From assembly GCF_040954645.1 (NCBI RefSeq), contig NC_092809.1, positions 83,910,389 to 83,974,388 of the forward strand: 64,000 nt of DNA. Direction: 5' to 3'. The position numbers and the translations under genes are program-made. The notes beneath the pieces are model-generated. The model was not told the DNA's origin. It ran no database searches and worked only from the letters and a program-made list of their open reading frames with translations. Shown piece after piece: positions 22,195 to 35,249 of the stretch; positions within the stretch are counted from its first letter, which is position 1; the number at the start of each line of letters is the position of its first letter. Source of the stretch: Diabrotica undecimpunctata. Lineage: Eukaryota; Arthropoda; Insecta; Coleoptera; Chrysomelidae.

Positions 22195-24266
22195 GGATTT
22201 TTATCGAATTTGGTTAATCGGCTATATTCACGTCAATTTTGGTCTGACAGTCAAGCGAATGAACATTTCTTACATAAAATTGGATGCTCGTTCTTCTGCC
22301 ATACTAGGAATTTTTCTACATCTACCGGTTCGTGAGAAAAATTTCCACGTGGATGTCTGTATTTGCTGAAAATTTCGTAAAATTAAAAGTGTATATTTTT
22401 TTTTTAAATTTTAATTATTTCGATTAAGGGTGGCCTGCTGATTAAAAAATCTAAACACGTTGCCAGAAATTAAGCACCCTTTGGCCGGAAAATCGAAAAA
22501 ACTGTAAATTATTGGATTTTTATCAAATTTCGTTAATCGGCTATATTGACGTCAATTTTGGTCTGAGAGTCAAGCGAATGAACATTTCCTACATAAAATT
22601 GGCCGCTCGTTCTTCTGTTATACTCGGACATTTCCTACATCTAACGGTTCGTAAGAAAAATTTCCACTTGGATGTCTGTATTTGCTGAAAATTTCGTGAA
22701 AATTAAAAGTGTATATTTAGTTTAGAATTTTAATTATTTCGATTAAAGTTGACCTGCTGATTAAAAAAATCTAAACACGTTGCCAGAAATTATGCACTGT
22801 TTGGCCGGAAAATCGAAAAAACTGTAGATTATTGGATTTTTATCAAATTTCGTTAATCGGCTATGTTGGCGTCAATTATGTTCCGAGAGTCAAGCGAATG
22901 AACATTTTCTACATAAAATTGGCCGCTCGTTCTTCTGCCATACTCGGAATTTTCCTACATCTAACGGTTCGTGAGAAAAATTTCCACTTGGATGTCTGTA
23001 TTTGCTGAAAATTTCGTGAAAATTAAAAGTGTATATTTTTTTTTAATTTTAATTATTTCGATTAAGGGTGGCCGGCTGATTAAAAAAATCCAAACACTTT
23101 GCCAGAAATTATGCACCGTTTGGCCGAAAAATCGAAAAAACTGTAAATTATTGGATTTTTAACAAATTTCGTTAATCGGCTATATTGACGTCAATTTTGG
23201 TCCGTGAGTCAAGCGAATGAACATTTTCTACATAAAATTGGCCGCTCGTTCTTCTGCCATACTCGGAATTTTCCTACATCTATCGGTTCGTGAGAAAAAT
23301 TTCCACTTGGATGTCTGTATTTGCTGAAAATTTCGTGAAAATTAAAGTGTATATTTAGTTTAGAATTTTAATTATTTCGATTAAAGTTGACCCGCTGATT
23401 AAAAAAATCTAAACACGTTGCCAGAAATTATGCACCGTTTGGCCGGAAAATCGAAAAAACTGTAGATTATTGGATTTTTATCAAATTTCGTTAATCGGCT
23501 ATATTGACGTCAATTTTTGTCTGACAGTCAAGCGAATGAACATTTCCTACATAAAATTGGCCGCTCGTTCTTCTGCCATGCTAGAAATTTTCCTACATCT
23601 AGCGGTTCGTGAGAAAAATTTCCACTTGGATGTCTGTATTTGCTGAAAATTTCGTGAAAATTAAAAGTGTATATATTTTTTTAAATTTTAATTATTTCGA
23701 TTAAGGGTGGCCTGCTGATTAAAAAAATTTAAACACGTTGCTAGAAATTATGCACCCTTTGGCCGGAAAATCGGAAAAACTGTAGATTATTGGATTTTTA
23801 TCAAATTTCGTTAATCGGCTATATTGGCGTCAATTTAGGTCCGTGAGTCAAGCGAATGAACATTTTCTACATAAAATTGGCCGCTCGTTCTTCTGCCATA
23901 CTCAGAATTTTCCTACATCTAACGGTTCGTGAGAAAAATTTCCACTTGGATGTCTCTATTTGCTGAAAATTTCGTGAAAATTAAAAGTGTATATTTCGTT
24001 TAAAATTTAAATTATTTCGATTACAGGTGGCCTGCTGATTAAAAAAATCTACACATGTGGCTAAGAATTATGCACTGTTTTGCCGGAAAATGGAAAAAAC
24101 TGTAGATTTTTTAATTCGATTTTTCCTCTTTTCCGGCAAACTGGGGTTAAGCAAACAGAAAAAGTCACATGCTTGCAATAAGCTGGACCAAGTGCATGTA
24201 CCGAAAAAATAAACAAATTTTTTTTTTTTGGAAAATTTGAAAAAAATGTTCCAAGGGGGTACCCTT
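22195..24266 (-). repeat. Block 2 segment: L S S S S S (2072 bp)
   Basis: L 23792-24266 and five S (boundaries at 22514, 22834, 23153 and 23472). The first three S units match 26020-26979 at offset 3825-3827. Private marks include ACGTGGATGTC, TCTGTTATACTCGGACATTT and GGTGGCCGGCTG. All recur from 38711, so this segment exists in three copies in block 2. Confidence 0.88.
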
Positions 24267-26019
24267 GGATTTTTATCGAATTTGGTTAATCGGCTATATT
24301 CACGTCAATTTTGGTCTGACAGTCAAGCGAATGAACATTTCTTACATAAAATTGGATGCTCGTTCTTCTGCCATACTAGGAATTTTTCTACATCTAGCGG
24401 TTCGTGAGAAAAATTTCCACTTGGATGTCTGTATTTGCTGAAAATTTCGTGAAAATTAAAAGTGTATATTTTTTTTTAAATTTTAATTATTTCGATTAAG
24501 GGTGGCCTGCTGATTAAAAAAATCTAAACACGTTGCCAGAAATTAAGCACCCTTTGGCCGGAAAATCGAAAAAACTGTAGATTATTGGATTTTTATCAAA
24601 TTTCGTTAATCGGCTATATTGACGTCAATTTTGGTCTGAGAGTCAAGCGAATGAACATTTCCTACATAAAATTGGCCGCTCGTTCTTCTGCCATACTCGG
24701 AATTTTCCTACATCTAACGGTTCGTAAGAAAAATTTCCACTTGGATGTCTGTATTTGCTGAAAATTTCGTGAAAATTAAAAGTGTATATTTAGTTTAGAA
24801 TTTTAATTATTTCGATTAAAGTTGACCTGCTGATTAAAAAAATCTAAACACGTTGCCAGAAATTATGCACCGTTTGGCCGGAAAATCGAAAAAACTGTAG
24901 ATTATTGGATTTTTATCAAATTTTGTTAATCGGCTATATTCACGTCAATTTTGGTCTGACAGTCAAGCGAATGAACATTTCTTACATAAAATTGGATGCT
25001 CGTTCTTCTGCCATACTAGGAATTTTCTACATCTAGCGGTTCGTGAGAAAAATTTCCACTTGGATGTCTGTATTTGCTGAAAATTTCGTGAAAATTAAAA
25101 GTGTATATTTTTTTTTAAATTTTAATTATTTCGATTAAGGGTGGCCTGCTGATTAAAAAAATCTAAACACGTTGCCAGAAATTAAGCACCCTTTGGCCGG
25201 AAAATCGAAAAAACTGTAGATTATTGGATTTTTATCAAATTTCGTTAATCGGCTATATTGACGTCAATTTTGGTCTGAGAGTCAAGCGAATGAACATTTC
25301 CTACATAAAATTGGCCGCTCGTTCTTCTGCCATACTCGGAATTTTCCTACATCTAACGGTTCGTAAGAAAAATTTCCACTTGGATGTCTGTATTTGCTGA
25401 AAATTTCGTGAAAATTAAAAGTGTATATTTAGTTTAGAATTTTAATTATTTCGATTAAAGTTGACCTGCTGATTAAAAAAATCTAAACACGTTGCTAGAA
25501 ATTATGCTCCCTTTGGCCGGAAAATCGGAAAAACTGTAGATTATTGGATTTTTATCAAATTTCGTTAATCGGCTATATTGGCGTCAATTTTGGTCCGTGA
25601 GTCAAGCGAATGAACATTTTCTACATAAAATTGGCCGCTTGTTCTTCTGCCATACTCAGAATTTTCCTACATCTATCGGTTCGTGAGAAAAATTTCCACT
25701 TGGATGTCTCTATTTGCTGAAAATTTCGTGAAAATTAAAAGTGTATATTTCGTTTAAAATTTGAATTATTTCGATTACAGGTGGCCTGCTGATTAAAAAA
25801 ATCTACACATGTGGCTAAGAATTATGCACTGTTTTGCCGGAAAATGGAAAAAACTGTAGATTTTTTAATTCGATTTTTCCTCTTTTCCGGCAAACTGGGG
25901 TTAAGCAAACAGAAAAAGTCACATGCTTGCAATAAGCTGGACCAAGTGCATGTACCGAAACAATAAACAAAATTTTTTTTTTGGAAAATTTGAAAAAAAT
26001 GTTCCAAGGGGGTACCCTT
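24267..26019 (-). repeat. Block 2 segment: L S S S S (1753 bp)
   Basis: L 25546-26019 and four S. Carries the AATTGGATGCTCG variant twice (about 24350 and 24990). Together with 22195-24266 it makes a 3825-bp compound repeat that restarts at 26020. Confidence 0.88.
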
Positions 26020-27773
26020 GGATTTTTATCGAATTTGGTTAATCGGCTATATTCACGTCAATTTTGGTCTGACAGTCAAGCGAATGAACATTTCTTACAT
26101 AAAATTGGATGCTCGTTCTTCTGCCATACTAGGAATTTTTCTACATCTACCGGTTCGTGAGAAAAATTTCCACGTGGATGTCTGTATTTGCTGAAAATTT
26201 CGTAAAAATTAAAAGTGTATATTTTTTTTTTAAATTTTAATTATTTCGATTAAGGGTGGCCTGCTGATTAAAAAAATCTAAACACGTTGCCAGAAATTAA
26301 GCACCCTTTGGCCGGAAAATCGAAAAAACTGTAAATTATTGGATTTTTATCAAATTTCGTTAATCGGCTATATTGACGTCAATTTTGGTCTGAGAGTCAA
26401 GCGAATGAACATTTCCTACATAAAATTGGCCGCTCGTTCTTCTGTTATACTCGGACATTTCCTACATCTAACGGTTCGTAAGAAAAATTTCCACTTGGAT
26501 GTCTGTATTTGCTGAAAATTTCGTGAAAATTAAAAGTGTATATTTAGTTTAGAATTTTAATTATTTCGATTAAAGTTGACCTGCTGATTAAAAAAATCTA
26601 AACACGTTGCCAGAAATTATGCACTGTTTGGCCGGAAAATCGAAAAAACTGTAGATTATTGGATTTTTATCAAATTTCGTTAATCGGCTATGTTGGCGTC
26701 AATTATGTTCCGAGAGTCAAGCGAATGAACATTTTCTACATAAAATTGGCCGCTCGTTCTTCTGCCATACTCGGAATTTTCCTACATCTAACGGTTCGTG
26801 AGAAAAATTTCCACTTGGATGTCTGTATTTGCTGAAAATTTCGTGAAAATTAAAAGTGTATATTTTTTTTTAATTTTAATTATTTCGATTAAGGGTGGCC
26901 GGCTGATTAAAAAAATCCAAACACTTTGCCAGAAATTATGCACCGTTTGGCCGAAAAATCGAAAAAACTGTAAATTATTGGATTTTTAACAAATTTCGTT
27001 AATCGGCTATATTGACGTCAATTTTTGTCTGACAGTCAAGCGAATGAACATTTCCTACATAAAATTGGCCGCTCGTTCTTCTGCCATGCTAGAAATTTTC
27101 CTACATCTAGCGGTTCGTGAGAAAAATTTCCACTTGGATGTCTGTATTTGCTGAAAATTTCGTGAAAATTAAAAGTGTATATATTTTTTTAAATTTTAAT
27201 TATTTCGATTAAGGGTGGCCTGCTGATTAAAAAATTTAAACACGTTGCTAGAAATTATGCACCCTTTGGCCGGAAAATCGGAAAAACTGTAGATTATTGG
27301 ATTTTTATCAAATTTCGTTAATCGGCTATATTGGCGTCAATTTAGGTCCGTGAGTCAAGCGAATGAACATTTTCTACATAAAATTGGCCGCTCGTTCTTC
27401 TGCCATACTCAGAATTTTCCTACATCTAACGGTTCGTGAGAAAAATTTCCACTTGGATGTCTCTATTTGCTGAAAATTTCGTGAAAATTAAAAGTGTATA
27501 TTTCGTTTAAAATTTAAATTATTTCGATTACAGGTGGCCTGCTGATTAAAAAAATCTACACATGTGGCTAAGAATTATGCACTGTTTTGCCGGAAAATGG
27601 AAAAAACTGTAGATTTTTTAATTCGATTTTTCCTCTTTTCCGGCAAACTGGGGTTAAGCAAACAGAAAAAGTCACATGCTTGCAATAAGCTGGACCAAGT
27701 GCATGTACCGAAAAAATAAACAAATTTTTTTTTTTTGGAAAATTTGAAAAAAATGTTCCAAGGGGGTACCCTT
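26020..27773 (-). repeat. Block 2 segment: L S S S S (1754 bp)
   Basis: L 27299-27773 and four S. Second copy of 22195-24266 lacking one S: the offset is 3825-3827 up to 26980 and 3507 from 27299 onwards, a drop of exactly one 320-bp unit. The L shares CCGAAAAAATAAACA with the L at 23792-24266. Confidence 0.88.
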
Positions 27774-30490
27774 GGATTTTTATCGAATTTGGTTAATCGG
27801 CTATATTCACGTCAATTTTGGTCTGACAGTCAAGCGAATGAACATTTCTTACATAAAATTGGATGCTCGTTCTTCTGCCATACTAGGAATTTTTCTACAT
27901 CTAGCGGTTCGTGAGAAAAATTTCCACTTGGATGTCTGTATTTGCTGAAAATTTCGTGAAATTAAAAGTGTATATTTTTTTTTAAATTTAATTATTTCGA
28001 TTAAGGGTGGCCTGCTGATTAAAAAAATCTAAACACGTTGCCAGAAATTAAGCACCCTTTGGCCGGAAAATCGAAAAAACTGTAGATTATTGGATTTTTA
28101 TCAAATTTCGTTAATCGGCTATATTGACGTCAATTTTGGTCTGAGAGTCAAGCGAATGAACATTTCCTACATAAAATTGGCCGCTCGTTCTTCTGCCATA
28201 CTCGGAATTTTCCTACATCTAACGGTTCGTAAGAAAAATTTCCACTTGGATGTCTGTATTTGCTGAAAATTTCGTGAAAATTAAAAGTGTATATTTAGTT
28301 TAGAATTTTAATTATTTCGATTAAAGTTGACCTGCTGATTAAAAAAATCTAAACACGTTGCCAGAAATTATGCACCGTTTGGCCGGAAAATCGAAAAAAC
28401 TGTAGATTATTGGATTTTTATCAAATTTTGTTAATCGGCTATATTCACGTCAATTTTGGTCTGACAGTCAAGCGAATGAACATTTCTTACATAAAATTGG
28501 ATGCTCGTTCTTCTGCCATACTAGGAATTTTTCTACATCTAGCGGTTCGTGAGAAAAATTTCCACTTGGATGTCTGTATTTGCTGAAAATTTCGTGAAAA
28601 TTAAAAGTGTATATTTTTTTTTTAATTTTAATTATTTCGATTAAGAGTGGCCTGCTGATTAAAAAAATCTAAACACGTTGCCAGAAATTAAGCACCCTTT
28701 GGCCGGAAAATCGAAAAAACTGTAGATTATTGGATTTTTATCAAATTTCGTTAATCGGCTATATTGACGTCAATTTTGGTCTGAAAGTCAAGCGAATGAA
28801 CATTTCCTACATAAAATTGGCCGCTCGTTCTTCAGCCATACTCAGAATTTTCCTACATCTAACGATTCGTGAGTAATATTTCCACTTGGATGTCTGTATT
28901 TGCTGAAAATTTCGTGAAAATTAAAAGTGTATATATTTTTTTTTTAATTTTAATTATTTCGATTAAGGATGGCCGGCTGATTAAAAAAATCCAAACACGT
29001 TGCCAGAAATTATGCACCGTTTGGCCGAAAAATCGAAAAAACTGTAGATTATTGGATTTTTATCAAATTTCGTTAATCGGCTATACTGACGTCCATTTTG
29101 GTCTGAGAGTCAAGCAAATGAACATTTCCTACATAAAATTGGCCGCTCGTTCTTCTGCCATACTCGGAATTTTCCTACATCTAACGGTTCGTGAGAAAAA
29201 TTTCCACTTGGATGTCTGTATTTGCTGAAAATTTCGTGAAAATTGAAAGTGTATATATTTTTTTTAATTTTAATTATTTCGATTAAGGGTGGCCGGCTGA
29301 TTAAAAAAATCTAAACACGTTGCCAGAAATTATGCACCGTTTGACCGCAAAATCGAAAAAACTGTAGATTATTGGATTTTTATCAAATTTCGTTAATCGG
29401 CTATATTGACGTCAATTTTGGTCTAAGAGTCAAGCGAATGAACATTTCCTACATAAAATTGGCTGCTCGTTCTTCAGCCATACTCAGAATTTTCCTACAT
29501 CTAACGATTCGTGAGTAATATTTCCACTTGAATGTCTGTATTTGCTGAAAATTTCGTGAAAATTAAAAGTGTATATATATTTTTTTTAATTTTAATTATT
29601 TCGATTAAGGATAGCCGGCTGATTAAAAAAATCCAAACACGTTGCCAGAAATTATGCACCGTTTGGCCGAAAAATCGAAAAAACTGTAGATTATTGGATT
29701 TTTATCAAATTTCGTTAATCGGCTATACTGACGTCAATTTTGGTCTGAGAGTCAAGCGAATGAACATTTCCTACATAAAATTGGCCGCTCGTTCTTCTGC
29801 CATACTCGGAATTTTCCTACATCTAACGGTTCGTAAGAAAAATTTCCACTTGGATGTCTGTATTTGCTGAAAATTTCGTGAAAATTAAAAGTGTATATTT
29901 TTTTTTTAATTTCAATTATTTCGATTAAGGGTGGCCTGCTGATTAAAAAAATCTAAACACGTTGCCAGAAATTAAGCACCCTTTGGCCGGAAAATCGAAA
30001 AAACTGTAGATTATTGGATTTTTATCAAATTTCGTTAATCAGCTATATTGGCGTCAATTTTGGTCCGAGAGTCAAGCGAATGAACATTTTCCACATAAAA
30101 TTGGCCGCTCGTTGTTTTACCATACATATAATTTTAATACATCTAACGGTTCGTGAGAAAAATTTCCACTTGGATGTCTGTATTTGCTGAAAATTTCGTG
30201 AAAATTAAAAGTGTATATTTCGTTTAAAATTTGAGTTATTTCGATTAAGGGTGGCCTGCTGATTAAAAAAATCTACACATGTGGCTAAAAATTATGCACC
30301 GTTTTGCCGGAAAATGGAAAAAACTGTAGATTTTTTAATTCGATTTTTCTTTTTTTCCGGCAAACTGGGGTTAAGCGAACAGAAAAAATCACATGCTTGC
30401 AATAAGCTGGACCAAGTGCATGTACCGAAACAATAAACAAAATTTTTTTTTTTGGAAAATTTGAAAAAAATGTTCCAAGGGCGTACCCTT
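27774..30490 (-). repeat. Block 2 segment: L S x7 (2717 bp)
   Basis: L 30016-30490 followed on the - strand by seven S, the longest S run in block 2. Three S units (28732-29695) form a local variant group with GAGTAATATTTCC and GGCCGGCTG. The patch at 30105-30145 matches the odd patch at 1133-1170 in opposite orientation. The L palindrome has GGGCGTACCC. Confidence 0.88.
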
Positions 30491-31554
30491 GGATTTTTAT
30501 CGAATTTGGTTAATCGGCTATATTGGCGTCAATTTTGGTCCGAGAGTCAAGCGAATGAACATTTTCTACATAAAATTGGCAACTCGTTCTTCTGCCATAC
30601 TCGGAATTTTCCTACATCTAACGGTTCGTGAGAAAAATTTCCACTTGGATGTCTGTATTTGCTGAAAATTTCGTGAAAATTAAAAGTTTATATTTTTTTT
30701 TAAATTTTAATTATTTCGATTAAGAGTGCCCTGCTGATTAAAAAAATCTAAACACGTTGCCAGAAATTATGCAATGTTTGGCCGGAAAATCGAAAAAACT
30801 GTAGATTATTGGATTTTTATCAAATTTCGTTAATCGGCTATATTGACGTCAATTTTGGTCTGAGAGTCAAGCGAATGAACATTTTCTACATAAAATTGGC
30901 CGCTCGTTCTTCTGCCATACTCGGAATTTTCCTACATCTAACGGTTCGTGAGAAAAATTTCCACTTGTATGTCTGTATTTGATGAAAATTTCGTGAAAAT
31001 TAAAAGTGTATATTTCGTTTAAAATTTAAATTATTTCGATTAAGGGTGGCCTGCTGATTAAAAAATCTACACATGTGGCTAAAAATTATGCAAATTTCGT
31101 TAATCGGCTATATTGACGTCAATTTTGGTCTGAGAGTCAAGCGAATGAACATTTCCTACATAAAATTGGTCGCTCGTTCTTCTGCCATACTCGGAATTTT
31201 CCTACATCTAGCGGTTCGTGAGAAAAATTTTCACTTGGATGTCTGTATTTGCTGAAAATTTCGTGAAAATTAAAAGTGTATATTTCGTTTAAAATTTAAA
31301 TTATTTCGATTAAGGGTGGCCTGCTGATTAAAAAATCTACACATGTGGCTAAAAATTATGCACCGTTTTGCCGGAAAATGGAAAAAACTGTAGATTTTTT
31401 AATTCGATTTTTCTTTTTTTCCGACAAACTGGGGTTAAGCGAACAGAAAAAATCACATGCTTGCAATAAGCTGGACCAAGTGCATGTACCGAAACAATAA
31501 ACAAAATTTTTTTTTTTGGAAAATTTGAAAAAAATGTTCCAAGGGGGTACCCTT
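30491..31554 (-). repeat. Block 2 segment: L, truncated unit, S
   Basis: S 30491-30810, a unit of about 281 bp ending near 31091, and L to 31554. At 31091 ATTATGCA joins directly to AATTTCGTTAATCGG, removing about 50 bp that normally include the unit boundary. The same junction recurs near 36492. Confidence 0.85.
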
Positions 31555-33621
31555 GGATTTTTATCGAATTTGGTTAATCGGCTATATTGGCGTCAATTTT
31601 GTTCCGAGAGTCAAGCGAATGAACATTTCCTACATAAAATTGGCCGCTTGTTCTTCTGCCATACTCGGAATTTTCCTACATCTAACGGTTCGTGAGAAAA
31701 ATTTCCACTTGGATGTCTGTATTTGCTGAAAATTTCGTGAAAACTAAAAGTGTATATTTTGTTTAAAATTTTAATTATTTCGATTAACGGTGGCCTGCTG
31801 ATTAAAAAAATCTAAACACGTTGCTAGAAATTATGCACCGTTTGGCCGGAAAATCGAAACAACTGTAGATTATTGGATTTTTATCAAATTACGTTAATCG
31901 GCTATATTGACGTCAATTTTGATCTGAGAGTCAAGCGAATGAACATTTCCTACATAAAATTGGCCGCTTGTTCTTCTGCCATACCCGGAATTTTCCTACA
32001 TCTAACGGTTCGTGAGAAAAATTTCCACTTGGATGTCTGTATTTGCTGAAAATTTCGTGAAAACTAAAAGTGTATATTTTGTTTAAAATTTTAATTATTT
32101 CGATTAACGGTGGCCTGCTGATTAGAAAAATCTAAACACGTTGCTAGAAATTATGCACCGTTTGGCCGGAAAATCGAAACAACTGTAGATTATTGGATTT
32201 TTATCAAATTTCGTTAATCGGCTATATTGACGTCAATTTTGGTCTGAAAGTAAAGCGAATGAACATTTCCTACATAAAATTGGTCGCTCGTTCTTCTGCC
32301 ATACTCGGAATTTTCCTACATCTAACGGTTCGTGAGAAAAATTTTCACTTGTATGTCTGTATTTGCTGAAAATTTCGTGAAAATTAAAAGTGTATATATT
32401 TTTTTAATTATTTTGATTAAGGGTGGCCTGCTGATTAAAAAAATCTAAACACGTTGCCAGAAATTATGCACCATTTGGCCGGAAAATCGAAAAAACTGTA
32501 GATTATTGGATTTTTATCAAATTTCGTTAATCGGCTATATTCACGTCAATTTTGGTCTGACAGTCAAGCGAATGAACATTTCCTACATAAAATTGGTTGC
32601 TCGTTCTTCTGCCATACTAGGAATTTTCCTACATCTAGCGGTTCGTGAGAAAAATTTCCGATTGGATGTCTGTATTTGCTGAAAATTTCGTGAAAATTAA
32701 AAGTGTATATTTTTTTAAATTGTAATTATTTCGATTAAGGGTGGCCTGCTGATTAAAAAAATCTAAACACGTTGCCAGAAATTATGCAACCTTTGGCCGG
32801 AAAATCGAAAAAACTGTAGATTATTGGATTTTTATCAAATTTCGTTAATCGGCTATATTGGCGTCAATTTTGGTCCGTGAGTCAAGCGAATGAACATTTT
32901 CTACATAAAATTGGCCGCTCGTTCATCTGCCATACTCAGAATTTCTCTACATCTAACGGTTCGTGAGAAAAATTTCCACTTGTATGTCTGTATTTGCTGA
33001 AAATTTCGTGAAAATTAAAAGTGTATATTTTTTTTAAATTTTAATTATTTCGATTAAGGGTGACCTGCTGATTAAAAAAATCTAAACACGTTGCCAGAAA
33101 TTATGCACCGTTTGGCCGGAAAATCGAAAAAACTGTAGATTATTGGATTTTTATCAAATTTCGTTAATCGGCTATATTGACGTCAATTAATGTCTGAGAG
33201 TCAAGCAAATGAACATTTCCTACATAAATTTGGCCGCTCGTTCTTCTGCCATACTCGGAATTTTCCTACATCTAACGGTTTGTGAGAAAAATTTCCACTT
33301 GGATGTCTGTATTTGCTGAAAATTTCGTGAAAAATTAAAAGTGTATATTTCGTTTAAAATTTAAATTAGTTCGATTAAGGGTGGCCTGCTGATTAAAAAA
33401 ATCTACACATGTGGCTAAAAATTATGCACCGTTTTGCCGGAAAATGGAAAAAAACTGTAGATTTTTTAATTCGATTTTTCTTTTTTTCCGGCAAACTGGG
33501 GTTAAGCGAACAGAAAAAATCACATGCTTGCAATAAGCTGGACCAAGTGCATGTACCGAAACAATAAACAAAATTTTTTTTTTTGGAAAATTTGAAAAAA
33601 ATGTTCCAAGGGGGTACCCTT
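31555..33621 (-). repeat. Block 2 segment: L S S S S S (2067 bp)
   Basis: L 33145-33621 and five S. The unit ending at 32507 is 313 bp because of a short AT-tract loss (TTTTTTAATTATTTTGATT). Units 32508-33144 match 47854-48491 at offset 15346. Confidence 0.87.
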
Positions 33622-34095
33622 GGATTTTTATCGAATTTGGTTAATCGGCTATATTGGCGTCAATTTTGGTCCGAGAGTCAAGCGAATGAACATTTCCTAC
33701 ATAAAATTGGCCGCTTGTTCTTCTGCCATACTCGGAATTTTCCTACATCTAACGGTTCGTGAGAAAAATTTTCACTTGGATGTCTGTATTTGCTGAAAAT
33801 TTCGTGAAAATTAAAAGTGTATATATTTTTTAAATTTTAATTATTTCGATTAAGGGTGGCCTGCTGATTAAAAAAATCTAAACACATTGCCAGAAATTAT
33901 GCACTGTTTGGCCGGAAAATGGAAAAAACTGTAGATTTTTTAATTCGATTTTTCTTTTTTTCCGGCAAACTGGGGTTAAGCGAACAGAAAAAATCACATG
34001 CTTGCAATAAGCTGGACCAAGTGCATGTACCGAAACAATAAACAAAAATTTTTTTTTTGGAAAATTTGAAAAAAATGTTCCAAGTGGGTACCCTT
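33622..34095 (-). repeat. Block 2 single L unit (474 bp)
   Basis: A full L directly adjacent to other L units with no S between. It carries CCAAGTGGGTACCC in the boundary palindrome. The same unit recurs at 46054-46531. Confidence 0.88.
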
Positions 34096-34454
34096 GGATT
34101 TTTATCGAATTTGGTTAATCGGCTATATTGGCGTCAATTTTGGTCCGAGAGTCAAGCGAATGAACATTTTCTACATAAAATTGGCCGCTCGTTCTTCTGC
34201 CATACTCGGAATTTTCCTACATCTAACGGTTCGTGAGCCTACACATGTGGCTAAAAATTATGCACCGTTTTGCCGGAAAATGGAAAAAACTGTAGATTTT
34301 TTAATTCGATTTTTCTTTTTTTCCGGCAAACTGGGGTTAAGCGAACAGAAAAATTACATGCTTGCAATAAGCTGGACCAAGTGCATGTACCGAAACAATA
34401 AACAAAATTTTTTTTTTGGAAAATTTGAAAAAAATGTTCCAAGGGGGTACCCTT
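34096..34454 (-). repeat. L unit with ~115-bp internal deletion
   Basis: Only 359 bp. At 34238 GGTTCGTGAG joins directly to CCTACACATGTGG, removing the AAATTTCCACTTGG to AAAAAATCTA part of the unit. The identical junction at about 46674 (unit 46532-46891) shows that the deletion was copied with its surroundings. Confidence 0.9.
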
Positions 34455-35249
34455 GGATTTTTATCGAATTTGGTTAATCGGCTATATTGGCGTCAATTTT
34501 GGTCCGAGAGTCAAGCGAATGAACATTTCCTACATAAAATTGGCCGCTTGTTCTTCTGCCATACCCGGAATTTTCCTACATCTAACGGTTCGTGAGAAAA
34601 ATTTCCACTTGGATGTCTGTATTTGCTGAAAATTTCGTGAAAACTAAAAGTGTATATTTTGTTTAAAATTTTAATTATTTCGATTAACGGTGGCCTGCTG
34701 ATTAGAAAAATCTAAACACGTTGCTAGAAATTATGCACCGTTTGGCCGGAAAATCGAAACAACTGTAGATTATTGGATTTTTATCAAATTTCGTTAATCG
34801 GCTATATTGACGTCAATTTTGGTCTGAGAGTAAAGCGAATGAACATTTCCTACATAAAATTGGTCGCTCGTTCTTCTGCCATACTCGGAATTTTCCTACA
34901 TCTAACGGTTCGTGAGAAAAATTTTCACTTGTATGTCTGTATTTGCTGAAAATTTCGTGAAAATTAAAAGTGTATATATTTTTTTAAATTTTAATTATTT
35001 TGATTAAGGGTGGCCTGCTGATTAAAAAAATCTAAACACATTGCCAGAAATTATGCACCGTTTGGCCGGAAAATGGAAAAAACTGTAGATTTTTTAATTC
35101 GATTTTTCTTTTTTTCCGGCAAACTGGGGTTAAGCGAACAGAAAAAATCACATGCTTGCAATAAGCTGGACCAAGTGCATGTACCGAAACAATAAACAAA
35201 ATTTTTTTTTTTGGAAAATTTGAAAAAAATGTTCCAAGGGGGTACCCTT
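34455..35249 (-). repeat. Block 2 segment: L S (795 bp)
   Basis: S 34455-34774 and L 34775-35249. Marked by GCCATACCCGG, GATTAGAAAAATC and GAGAGTAAAGCG, which recur at 42500-43184 (offset about 7934) and 47300-47600. Confidence 0.88.
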
